Below, piece after piece: positions 25,942-34,136 of a stretch of DNA of 64,000 nt. This DNA is from Chloroflexota bacterium (GTDB lineage Bacteria > Chloroflexota > Anaerolineae > B4-G1 > DUEL01). The position numbers and the translations under genes are program-made. Within the stretch, counting starts at the first letter, position 1, and each line of letters opens with the position of its first letter. A model generated the notes under the pieces. The model searched no databases. It was not told the DNA's origin and saw only the letters and a list, made by a program, of their open reading frames with translations. The stretch spans positions 123,501-187,500 of the forward strand of contig JADBJJ010000023.1 in NCBI GenBank assembly GCA_014874475.1. The letters run 5' to 3'.

Positions 25942-27584
25942 CCGACCACCTCCTGAGAGCCCACTCCTTCCTGTGTCGGTCCGGTGACCTCTATCACCGC
26001 CCAGCGGGCCCGCAACGCCCGCCCCAGTTCATGGACGGTGGTTTTGAGGACAGTATCGGGGTCCAGGGAAGCCCGCAGCCGGGTGGAGATTTCGGCTATC
26101 AGCCGCTCCCGGGCGGCCCTGCGCTGAGCCTCCTCCAGCAAACGAGCATTCTCTACCGCCAGCGCCAGCCGTTCCGCCACCATCTCCGCCGCTGCAATCT
26201 CTTCCGGGCGCCATCGGCCCGCCTCCTGCTCCCGATGAAACCCCAGCACACCAATCGCCATACCCCGCAGTTTCACCGGCACGGCCAGCAAGTACCGAGA
26301 ATTTTCCTGGCCCACCGCGACCGATCCGGAAGCGCGGGCCTGCTCAAAGAGGCCCTGCCAGACCCCCTCCGGGACCTCTTCCGGTCCCGTCCACAGGCGG
26401 ACGGTCTCCGGCACCTCCCGAACGAATTGCTCCCATGCCTGGGTCGTATATCGACGATAGAGGGATTCCAGTTCCCGCAGGCTGGCCCGGGTCTCGGAAA
26501 AGAGACGGGCATTCTCCAGGGCCACTGTCAGTTGACCTGCGATTAACTCCAGGACTGCGACCTCCGTCCCATCCATCCGGATTTCAGTGGGGAAACGAAC
26601 CACCATCACCCCCAGCGTCCGCTCCTGAAGCCGCAGCGGGAAAGCCACCTCGTACAGTCCGCCCCACCACCCGAGCCGGGTAGAGCCGCTCTGGAAGGCC
26701 TCCCGGACCAGCGACGATATGCCAGAGGGTGCGATATGTTCAGGCACAATTCGCCGATTCTCAGCCATCGCCCGGGCAACCAGTTCACCCTCCGGACTCA
26801 CAGTATAGAATATCACCTCCTCCAGGTCCATCCGTCGGGCCAGTTCCTCGGCCACGCGGGAAAGCAGAATATCCGGCTCTTCCAGCATAACAGCCTCCCG
26901 GGCAACGTACGTAGCGGCCTCCAGCCAGCGAGTCCGCCGCTCCAGTTCCCGGGTCTGCTCTTCCAGTAGATGATAGGCAACCGTCCGCTCCTGCGCCGAT
27001 TGTCGGGTGGCCTGAAGGGCCTGAAGGAGAGAGCGGTTGGAGAGTCCCACAATGGCCATCAAACCAGTCAGCAGCATCAAGAAAACACTCGTGGCTGTGA
27101 GCCAGTCGGCCACTCCCATCGGGTTCTCTGCCACCACCACCCATTGGGAGAGCCATCCCTGTTGAGCAAATAAGACGAAAGTCAGATGGATCAGCAAACT
27201 GAAAACACCGGACACCAGGCCGACTCGCAGGTCGGAGAGGGTCAGTGCCAGCAGGGGAAGGATCAGCAGAAAGAGACGTCCATCCCCGACCAGTCCGCCG
27301 CGCAGAAAGGCGATTATCGCCGCCGAGTAGCCTACGGTCATAAAACCGTAGAGCCGTATCCGATAGGGAATCCGACGAAGAAGGATCAAAAGAATTAAAA
27401 AGACGTAAAGGACCACAAACAGCGGCGCCGCCGCACCCCGCTCAGGAAAGCGAATTGCCTCTATTGTTGTAGAGATGACCACCGGGGTTGCTGCAATCGT
27501 CAGGATCACCAGCAGGGTATTGAGCGCGCGGGCCTGCCAGGCCTGAAATTCGGTTCTCGCCCTCTCTCTTTGAGTATCCGGCAT
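25938..27584 (-). CDS. Multi-TM GAF sensor protein without output domain (receptor B)
   Basis: The 548-residue protein has about six hydrophobic segments in residues 20-190, a coiled coil, a full GAF (~225-375), an N-truncated GAF (~420-490) and the half-GAF tail (~495-548). The linker between GAF parts carries the YTTQAWEQF variant of the REAW linker seen in its neighbours. Start ATG 27584 has AGGAGG eight bases upstream. No output domain is present. It overlaps receptor C by four bases. Confidence 0.85.
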   Translation of the reverse strand: MPDTQRERARTEFQAWQARALNTLLVILTIAATPVVISTTIEAIRFPERGAAAPLFVVLYVFLILLILLRRIPYRIRLYGFMTVGYSAAIIAFLRGGLVGDGRLFLLILPLLALTLSDLRVGLVSGVFSLLIHLTFVLFAQQGWLSQWVVVAENPMGVADWLTATSVFLMLLTGLMAIVGLSNRSLLQALQATRQSAQERTVAYHLLEEQTRELERRTRWLEAATYVAREAVMLEEPDILLSRVAEELARRMDLEEVIFYTVSPEGELVARAMAENRRIVPEHIAPSGISSLVREAFQSGSTRLGWWGGLYEVAFPLRLQERTLGVMVVRFPTEIRMDGTEVAVLELIAGQLTVALENARLFSETRASLRELESLYRRYTTQAWEQFVREVPETVRLWTGPEEVPEGVWQGLFEQARASGSVAVGQENSRYLLAVPVKLRGMAIGVLGFHREQEAGRWRPEEIAAAEMVAERLALAVENARLLEEAQRRAARERLIAEISTRLRASLDPDTVLKTTVHELGRALRARWAVIEVTGPTQEGVGSQEVVG

Positions 27585-27618
27585 CCGATCTGCCTCCTTG
27601 CACAGGTGGAAGCCCGTG

Positions 27619-29838
27619 CTACCTTGTTCCCAGTTCCGCGTAGCCGCCGCGAGCGACTAGCACCCGCCCCAGTTCCTGCAGTGTCGTCTGCAAGGCCATC
27701 CGCAGGTCAAAAGTGGCCGTAATCTGGTCGGCGATGCTCCGCAGCACCTTCTCTTGCTCCATCCGTTGCCGCGTGTTCTCCAGCAGACGGGCCCGCTCCA
27801 GCGCCATAGCGGCCTGATCGCCAACGACCTCATAGAGCCGCAGCGACGCTGGAGAGAAGGGACCTGGCCGGGATCGCAGAATCAAGACCTGACCGATAAT
27901 CCGGTCTCCCACCTGCAGAGGTACATTCACCAAAGCACCGACCCCTGTAGCGCGGAGGAGATCCCGAGCCTGATCCGGCATCTGGGAATCCCGCTGAGCG
28001 TCCTCACTGACCCACATCCGGCTCAGCGCCGACATCGGCAAAGGAGATTCTGTCACCGCCATCCGCATGCCGGGCCGAAAAGTAGGTTCCCGGTCTCGCC
28101 GCCAGGTCCCCAGACAGGACAGCATTTCCGGCACCCCATCAGAGGATTCAATCTCCACCACCATACATCCGTCCGCCTCGGTCTCGGAGACGGTTTTGAT
28201 GATGACATCCGCGACGTCCTCCACGGTGGCCGCGACGCTCAGGCGACGGCTGAAGCGGTAGATGGGACTGGTTACCTCCAGCAGTGCGGCGGTTTCCGAG
28301 AGCCGTCGGGCATTCTCTATCGCAATAGCCAACTGGTCGGCCATACTCTGAAGGGCGCGGATGTCGTCCTCATCAAAAGCCGCCTCCTCGGTAGATTGAA
28401 CATTGAGCACACCCAAGAGACGGCCGCCAACCATCAGCGGGAGGGTCATCTCGGAACGAGTGTAAGGAAGAAGGGGGTTTGCGAAGCGGACGGCATCTTT
28501 CCCCACGTCCAGCGCGATGCGGGGCTTGCGATGAAAGGCAGTCCAGCCAACCATGCTAGTCTCTTCCACCCGCAGACGGTGGCCCTGGGCCTTCATCTGG
28601 GCACCAGCCTCACCAGTGGCTTCGCGCAACACCGCCCATTCTCCTGTCTCATCTATCAGGAAAATACCCACATGGTAGAAACCGAAGCGGTCATGGATCA
28701 GGTCGACGGCCTGCCGCAGTAATTCGTCTATATTAAAGATAGAGATGATGACCCGGCTGACCTCAGCGCTGGTCTCCAGTTGGATGGCCCGCCGCTGGAG
28801 GGCGTAGTTGGCTTCCTGGAGAGCGCGAGTCCGCTCCTGCACCCGGTTTTCCAGTTCGTTGTAGAGGGTCTGCAAATGGTCAGCCATCTCATTGAAAGCC
28901 TGAGCCAGACGGCCAAACTCATCGGCCCGGTCTATCGCAACGCGCGTCTCCAGGCGACCGGCGGCCAGGCGGGCGGATGCGTCTGCCAGTCGTTCCAGAG
29001 GATCGGCGATACTCCGCAGAAGCGCAAAGTTGACCACCAGAATCACCAGCAGCAGCACCGTGCCCCAGGAGATAGCGACCTCCTGCATCATCTGGCGTGC
29101 GGCCTCCGTTTCGGCACGGGCCATCGCCTGCCGTTCCTCCGTCAGTCGCTCCACCCGGGCTGTCGCTTCCGTAATCTCTCTCAAGTGATAGGGAATCAGG
29201 TACAACTGGGAAGCCCGAATGCTTTCCCAGCGAGCCTCTTGGGCCTGGGCTATCAGAAAGATGGTCCAGGAATCCACCTGGCTAACGGCTGCCCGCAGGC
29301 GAGCCAGTTCGGCCCAGAGGGGATCCTGCACGGGCAGCCCCTCTGCGCTCTCCAAAAGGCGATTCTGGGCCTCTTTCAGTCGGTCTCGCGCAGCGGTCAC
29401 GTCGTTGATAAATCTCTCCGAATCCAGCGACAGAGTCGCCTGACCAATGGCGACGAAGAGGTCCGCCGCCGTCCGGCTGGCAATCAGGGCAGCGTTGACC
29501 CGTTGGGTCTCTTCTTCGCTCTGGACCAGCGCCCGGTTCATCCGGGTCATCGCGCTGCCGATCAGAAAAGCAGTCCAGAGGATAGCGATCAGAATAATCA
29601 ACGCATTTCCCAAAAGTTGCGCGCGAATATTGCGGACATGGGCCCCCATCAGTGGAGTCGGTCGTCCGATCCCCTCAACTCTTTTCTCCTCAGGAGGCGT
29701 TACCTCCTCCCGCTGGCGAGGGGCCGGGGTAGACGTCGGCGGCTTCGCCTCCACCGGAGCCGGAGAGACACCTTCGGGGGTCGGAGGGGTAAAATCCGAA
29801 AACAGTTCTTCTAGAGATCGTCTGAATGACTCCATCAT
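27619..29838 (-). CDS. Membrane HAMP-GAF sensor protein without output domain (receptor A)
   Basis: The 739-residue protein has an unusual N-terminal cytoplasmic extension of ~75 residues rich in Pro and Glu, TM1 (~77-97), a helical extracytoplasmic domain, TM2 (~250-272), HAMP (~275-325), two full GAFs (~353-516 and ~523-683) and the half-GAF tail. Its second GAF is complete, whereas B, D and E have a truncated one there. Two ATGs in a row (29838, 29835) follow AAGGAGAAGG. A palindromic hairpin at 29851-29870 sits just in front of the ribosome site. Confidence 0.85.
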   Translation of the reverse strand: MMESFRRSLEELFSDFTPPTPEGVSPAPVEAKPPTSTPAPRQREEVTPPEEKRVEGIGRPTPLMGAHVRNIRAQLLGNALIILIAILWTAFLIGSAMTRMNRALVQSEEETQRVNAALIASRTAADLFVAIGQATLSLDSERFINDVTAARDRLKEAQNRLLESAEGLPVQDPLWAELARLRAAVSQVDSWTIFLIAQAQEARWESIRASQLYLIPYHLREITEATARVERLTEERQAMARAETEAARQMMQEVAISWGTVLLLVILVVNFALLRSIADPLERLADASARLAAGRLETRVAIDRADEFGRLAQAFNEMADHLQTLYNELENRVQERTRALQEANYALQRRAIQLETSAEVSRVIISIFNIDELLRQAVDLIHDRFGFYHVGIFLIDETGEWAVLREATGEAGAQMKAQGHRLRVEETSMVGWTAFHRKPRIALDVGKDAVRFANPLLPYTRSEMTLPLMVGGRLLGVLNVQSTEEAAFDEDDIRALQSMADQLAIAIENARRLSETAALLEVTSPIYRFSRRLSVAATVEDVADVIIKTVSETEADGCMVVEIESSDGVPEMLSCLGTWRRDREPTFRPGMRMAVTESPLPMSALSRMWVSEDAQRDSQMPDQARDLLRATGVGALVNVPLQVGDRIIGQVLILRSRPGPFSPASLRLYEVVGDQAAMALERARLLENTRQRMEQEKVLRSIADQITATFDLRMALQTTLQELGRVLVARGGYAELGTR

Positions 29839-29850
29839 CCTTCTCCTTGC

Positions 29851-29870
29851 GCGCAAGAGCAATCTTGCGC
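29851..29870 (-). promoter_or_regulatory. Leader hairpin or palindromic operator before receptor A
   Basis: GCGCAAGA (29851-29858) and TCTTGCGC (29863-29870) form a perfect 8-bp palindrome with a four-base centre, 12 bases upstream of the start codon. It could be an RNA hairpin next to the ribosome site or a protein-binding site. Confidence 0.45.
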
Positions 29871-29895
29871 CACGATCAGAAAGTACGTTGGAGTG

Positions 29896-30717
29896 TTAAA
29901 CCGCGATAGAATGTTCCACGGGCCATGCTCTTTGCGGACCCGTAATCACCGCTGGCGCCGGGGGAAAAGCGGCGATGATCTCCTGGGCAACAGCCCGGTA
30001 CTGCTCAGCGGCCCGCGTGCGCGGGGCATACTGGGTCACCGGCAGGCCATAGAGCGGGCTTTCCCGCAAGCGGGTATCCACCTGGACCACTGTCTGGAAA
30101 GTGGCCCGGGGGAACAGGCGGTGAATTTGCTCCAGAATGAGCCGATGAATGCGGCTCCGCACATCGTACATAGTCACCAGGAGACAGTAGCGAAGGGCCG
30201 GGTTGGTCCTCTCCCGGACCACTGTCACCAGTTCCAGCATCGGGCGGAGGGAACGCCAGGCATAGTATTCGCATTGCATCGGGATGATGAGCATATTGGC
30301 AGCCGTGAGCGCATTGAGGGTCAGCGTGCCGAAAGAAGGCGGACAGTCCATCAGAATGAAGTCGTAAGCGACCGACATCCGCCCCATGGCCTCCCGCAAG
30401 CGATACTCATAGCCAGGGCGGCCATAGAGCGCTTTGTCCAGGACCACCAGTTCGCCGTTGGCGGGAACTAGGTCCAGGCCCACCACCGGGGTCTCCCGGC
30501 TGACGGCAACAAGGGATTGCTGCTCCAGCAGCACGTCGGCGACGGTGTGGCGGAGTTCTTCGGGGCGAAGCCCCAGAGAGAGCGTCAGGTGCGCCTGAGA
30601 GTCCAGGTCTATCAACAGAACCTGAAGCCCTTGCTCCGCCAGACTACCACCTATGGAGAGACAGGTCGTCGTCTTGGCGACGCCGCCTTTGTGGTTGGCA
30701 ATGGCAATCACTCCCAT
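29896..30717 (-). CDS. ParA/Soj-family ATPase
   Basis: The 273-residue protein has the deviant Walker A HKGGVAKTT (residues ~9-17), Walker A' VLLIDLDSQAHL (~34-45) and Walker B FILMDCPPS (~120-128), all typical of ParA/Soj. Such ATPases bind DNA non-specifically and position plasmids, chromosomes or protein arrays. There is no parB or parS-like array nearby and the gene lies in the middle of a sensory operon (10 bases after the kinase gene). By analogy with ParC/PpfA, which place chemoreceptor clusters, positioning of the sensor complex is the best hypothesis, but that is inference. Confidence 0.9.
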   Translation of the reverse strand: MGVIAIANHKGGVAKTTTCLSIGGSLAEQGLQVLLIDLDSQAHLTLSLGLRPEELRHTVADVLLEQQSLVAVSRETPVVGLDLVPANGELVVLDKALYGRPGYEYRLREAMGRMSVAYDFILMDCPPSFGTLTLNALTAANMLIIPMQCEYYAWRSLRPMLELVTVVRERTNPALRYCLLVTMYDVRSRIHRLILEQIHRLFPRATFQTVVQVDTRLRESPLYGLPVTQYAPRTRAAEQYRAVAQEIIAAFPPAPAVITGPQRAWPVEHSIAV

Positions 30718-30727
30718 CGTCGCCTAC

Positions 30728-33064
30728 CTATTTCCGATGACCATCCCTTTCATCCCGCAAGGGCAGAGTGAAGGTAAAAATAGAGCCTTTCCCAACTTCA
30801 CTCTCTACCCAGATGCGCCCACCATGCATCTCCACAAATTCTTTGCTCAACGCCAGTCCCAGGCCAGCCCCATCGGGGCGCCGACCGTTCTCCGTTACAC
30901 CCTGTTCAAACCGTTCAAAAATGCGCTCCAGATACTCAGGAGCAATGCCTATCCCGGTATCGCTGACGCTGATCTGGACCTCCCCATCCACCAACTGCGC
31001 CCGGACAGTGATAGTGCCCTGGTCAGTAAACTTGGCTGCATTCGCCAGAATTCGCAACAACACCTGCCGGATGCGCGCGGGGTCGGCCCGCACCCGGGGC
31101 AAGTCTGGGGAGATGATCTCCCGCATCACCACCGGCTTCCCCCGCAACAGCGCGCTCGCTGTCGCCATCACACTGCGGATCAGATCACCCAGGTCCACCT
31201 CCCGGAACTCCAGTTCCATTAATCCGGCCTCAATCTGGGAGATGTCCAGGAGGTCGTTGATCAGACCCAGGAGATGCTCGCCGTTGTGATAGATAATTTC
31301 CAGGTCGTGCCGCTGCTGCTCTGTCAGCGGGCCGTCCACCTCTTTCAAGATCAGGCGGGCGAAGCCAATGATGTTCGTTAAAGGCGTGCGCAGTTCGTGG
31401 GACATGTTCGCCAGGAATCGCCGTTTGGAGCGGTCCAGTTCCCGCAGCCGCTCGGCGGCTTCTCGCTGGAGCACGTAGGCCCGAGCGTTCTCCAGCGCGA
31501 TGGCGACCTGGTTGGCAACATTCTGGAGCACGGAGACATCATCCTGGTCAAAGGCCTCGGGCTGGGTGCTCTGGACGTCCATCACCCCCAGCACCCGGCC
31601 CCCCAGGCGAAGAGGAAGCGCCGCCTCGGCTCGGGCATAGGAGAGAGGCGGCCCCACTGGGATGGAGACGGGTCGGCTTTCCAGAACAGCCCGACCCTCC
31701 CGAAATGCCTGCCCGACAGCACCGGTAGCCTCTCTTGTTATGCGCGCACTATGAACCGGGTCGGCTTCTCCCGCCGAGGCCCGAAGAACCAACTCCTCAC
31801 CCGAGTCCTCAGTGGTGTAGACAGCGACGTAGGAGTAATAGAAGCAATCCCGCACCACGCGCACCACGTGTTCCAGCAGCGCGTCCGGGTCCAGGATGGA
31901 GGTGACGGCCTGTCCGACCTCCAGACTGGCCTGCAATTGAATGGCGCGGCGCTGAATCTGGTAGTTGGCCTGCTGGAGCAAACGGGTTCGCTCTGCAACT
32001 TTAGCCTCCAGGTCGTTGTACAGCGCCTCCAACTCCGTCGCCATCTGGTTGAAAACCCGGGCCAGGATGCCAATCTCGTCCCGGGAGGCAATGTCCACCC
32101 GCTGAGAGAGGTCTCCGGCGGCAATTCGCAGAGCAGACTCCGTCAGCCGGACGACGGGCTGGGTGATCTGGCGAGTGACCACCGCAGCGATAGCCGCCGT
32201 AGCGATGGCGACACCCAGGGTCGCCGCGATGACCGCCGTGGTCATCGCCTCGTTGCCCGCGAAGGCTTCCTCTTGCGTCTGCTCCACGACCAGAGCCAGA
32301 CCCAGATCGGGTAGCCACCGATAGACGCCAATGACCGGCTTGCCCGCATAGTTCTCATACAGGCCCTGACCATTTTGCTCGGCGAGGGCCGCCTCAATGG
32401 CCAGACTGGCAACCTTCCGATTCTGCGGGCAAGCGAACCCCCGCCGATCCACTACATAGGCTTCTCCGGTATCGCCCAGGCCAGCGCGTTCCTCCAAAAT
32501 ATGAACCAGGCCCTCCCCGGTCAGCCGGGCTGCAATGTAAGGCCACCGAGCCACCCCCAAGGACCGTATGAGGATAACGCCTCCCCGTTCGGAGGGATCC
32601 AGAGAGGCCTGAAGCGCAGGGGTATCTGGATTGAGGGGCAGAATGACAGCAGTACCTTCCCAGAAGACGTCCCCGGCCCACTCCACCTGCCCCTGCGGGC
32701 CAACCAGGGCCAAGTCCTCAAAGCCGTTCCGTGACGCCAGAGCGCTCAGAAGGGAACGGATTTCTTCGGGGTCTGTTCCAGCAGCACGGAGAACAGCGCT
32801 ATGCAGTTCCGGATCACCCAGGCCGACGGACTGCTCTTCCAGCCATCGGGTAATCTGCGCCTCTTTCAGGGCAGCGATAGTGACCAGTTTCCCCGTTACT
32901 TCTTCCTGGATATTCTGGCGATGACGGTTGGAAGCGTACCAACTGACAACGCTGAGGGGCACAATTGCCAGGATCAGGAAGGCAGTCAGAATGGTCCGTC
33001 CCAACCCACCTCGCATCCCCACACCAGGGACTTCCAAACCGGCGGCCCCTTGAAAGGCCTCCAT
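30728..33064 (-). CDS. Cache-HAMP-GAF sensor histidine kinase
   Basis: The 778-residue membrane kinase has TM1 (~22-45), a large extracytoplasmic Cache-type domain (~46-262), TM2 (~272-298), HAMP (~300-350), a coiled coil, one GAF (~380-530), HisKA with NMSHELRTPL (H556) and HATPase with N-box RILANAAKF, G1 DTGIGIAP and G2 GAGLGL. It has no receiver, so the two free receivers encoded just upstream are obvious partners. The kinase core strongly resembles that of the giant hybrid kinase. AGAGG precedes ATG 33064. Confidence 0.93.
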   Translation of the reverse strand: MEAFQGAAGLEVPGVGMRGGLGRTILTAFLILAIVPLSVVSWYASNRHRQNIQEEVTGKLVTIAALKEAQITRWLEEQSVGLGDPELHSAVLRAAGTDPEEIRSLLSALASRNGFEDLALVGPQGQVEWAGDVFWEGTAVILPLNPDTPALQASLDPSERGGVILIRSLGVARWPYIAARLTGEGLVHILEERAGLGDTGEAYVVDRRGFACPQNRKVASLAIEAALAEQNGQGLYENYAGKPVIGVYRWLPDLGLALVVEQTQEEAFAGNEAMTTAVIAATLGVAIATAAIAAVVTRQITQPVVRLTESALRIAAGDLSQRVDIASRDEIGILARVFNQMATELEALYNDLEAKVAERTRLLQQANYQIQRRAIQLQASLEVGQAVTSILDPDALLEHVVRVVRDCFYYSYVAVYTTEDSGEELVLRASAGEADPVHSARITREATGAVGQAFREGRAVLESRPVSIPVGPPLSYARAEAALPLRLGGRVLGVMDVQSTQPEAFDQDDVSVLQNVANQVAIALENARAYVLQREAAERLRELDRSKRRFLANMSHELRTPLTNIIGFARLILKEVDGPLTEQQRHDLEIIYHNGEHLLGLINDLLDISQIEAGLMELEFREVDLGDLIRSVMATASALLRGKPVVMREIISPDLPRVRADPARIRQVLLRILANAAKFTDQGTITVRAQLVDGEVQISVSDTGIGIAPEYLERIFERFEQGVTENGRRPDGAGLGLALSKEFVEMHGGRIWVESEVGKGSIFTFTLPLRDERDGHRK

Positions 33065-33095
33065 CGTTAGCCTCTAACTATGCAAAAACAAACAA

Positions 33096-33512
33096 CTACA
33101 TACCCGGATCCCAGACGGGCTCGCCGCGCAGGATGCGCCGGATTTGCTCCGGGAACCGATCCGGGTCTATCGGCTTGCCAATGAAACCGTCAAATCCGGC
33201 CTGGCGAGCTCGCTCCATGCTCTCCACACTGGCATCAGCCGTAATCGCAATAACGGGAATATTCTTGAAACGAGAGTCCGACCGCAGCAGGCTCAGTGCC
33301 TCATAGCCATCCCGTTCCGGAAGGAAAATATCCATCAGAATCAGGTCTATTTGGGGCAACGTCTCGGCGTATTCCAGCACCTGCCAGCCGGACGCCTTCC
33401 ACTCGCAACGCCCCACCCCCACGAACGCCAACAGACGGGCTATCAGCAGGAAATTGTTCAGATTGTCCTCAATAACCAGAACGGTGGCATCCTGCGGGTT
33501 TACCGGCGGCAT
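33096..33512 (-). CDS. Single-domain response regulator (receiver only)
   Basis: This 138-residue protein is a lone REC domain: acidic pair in VIEDN, phospho-acceptor aspartate in LILMDIFLPERDG (near residue 60), Thr in AITAD and Lys in GKPID. There is no DNA-binding or enzymatic output. It likely shuttles phosphate between kinases or acts by protein contact. A GGGAGG site precedes the ATG, and the gene is 31 bases before the histidine kinase. Confidence 0.93.
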   Translation of the reverse strand: MPPVNPQDATVLVIEDNLNNFLLIARLLAFVGVGRCEWKASGWQVLEYAETLPQIDLILMDIFLPERDGYEALSLLRSDSRFKNIPVIAITADASVESMERARQAGFDGFIGKPIDPDRFPEQIRRILRGEPVWDPGM

Positions 33513-33527
33513 CGGTGCCTCCCAATC

Positions 33528-33911
33528 TCATCTGGCCCGTTTCTTCAGGAATGAGGCCACCTGGACCGGCAGACTATCTACGTCTATTGGCTTCTGGATA
33601 TAGCCGTCACAGCCAGCAGCAAGAATGCGCTCCCGGTCTCCTTTCAGCGCGTAGGCCGTCAGCGCGATGATGGGAGTAGCCGCCAATCCGGGAATCTGGC
33701 GCAATTTCCCCACCAATTCGTATCCGTCCATCTCCGGCAGGTTAATGTCCAAAAGAATCAGGTCAGGGGGAGGAGAGACCGCCGCCGCCTCCAGCCCGGA
33801 AGGGCCATCTGGGGCCTCCACCACGGTGTACCCTTCCGCCTGCAGAATCCGCCGGACCAGCAGACGGTTTTCCGGATTATCCTCAATGTACAAAATCGTT
33901 GGACCATTCAT
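33528..33911 (-). CDS. Single-domain response regulator (receiver only), first gene of the sensory operon
   Basis: The 127-residue REC domain has ILYIEDNPENR, acceptor aspartate in LILLDINLPEMDG, ALTAYA and QKPID. I start it at ATG 33911, where the receiver fold begins; an in-frame ATG at 33977 would add 22 residues without similarity. It is paralogous to the receiver encoded next. Together they give the operon two diffusible phosphate carriers. Confidence 0.9.
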   Translation of the reverse strand: MNGPTILYIEDNPENRLLVRRILQAEGYTVVEAPDGPSGLEAAAVSPPPDLILLDINLPEMDGYELVGKLRQIPGLAATPIIALTAYALKGDRERILAAGCDGYIQKPIDVDSLPVQVASFLKKRAR

Positions 33912-34041
33912 GTCCAAACCGTCTCCCGCAAAGATACTATAGCAAAAAGGAGAGTCTGTAACGGACCCGCCCGTCACAAAATCCCCTCTCCTTCCCCGCC
34001 GGGCAACAAACCATCTACTGAGGTAAAACCGAGTCGCCCCA

Positions 34042-34047
34042 ATTATA
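34042..34047 (-). promoter_or_regulatory. -10 element of the sensory operon promoter
   Basis: On the minus strand a perfect TATAAT lies in an AT-rich patch (34030-34100) about 130 bases before the first receiver gene. The -35 is poor (AGTGCA at 17 bases), which suggests an activator or an alternative arrangement. The rest of 33912-34136 shows no gene. Confidence 0.5.
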
Positions 34048-34136
34048 ACACAATTCTTAAAGTATGCACTTCTCTCACAATTACAAAACAGTTAGGGAAA
34101 CGTTACTATGCGCTGCTCCCTGCGACCAGCGCCCCG

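Noticed and set aside
29896..30717. Chromosome-partition locus or origin
   Set aside because: No parB, parS-like repeats, dnaA or DnaA-box cluster nearby.
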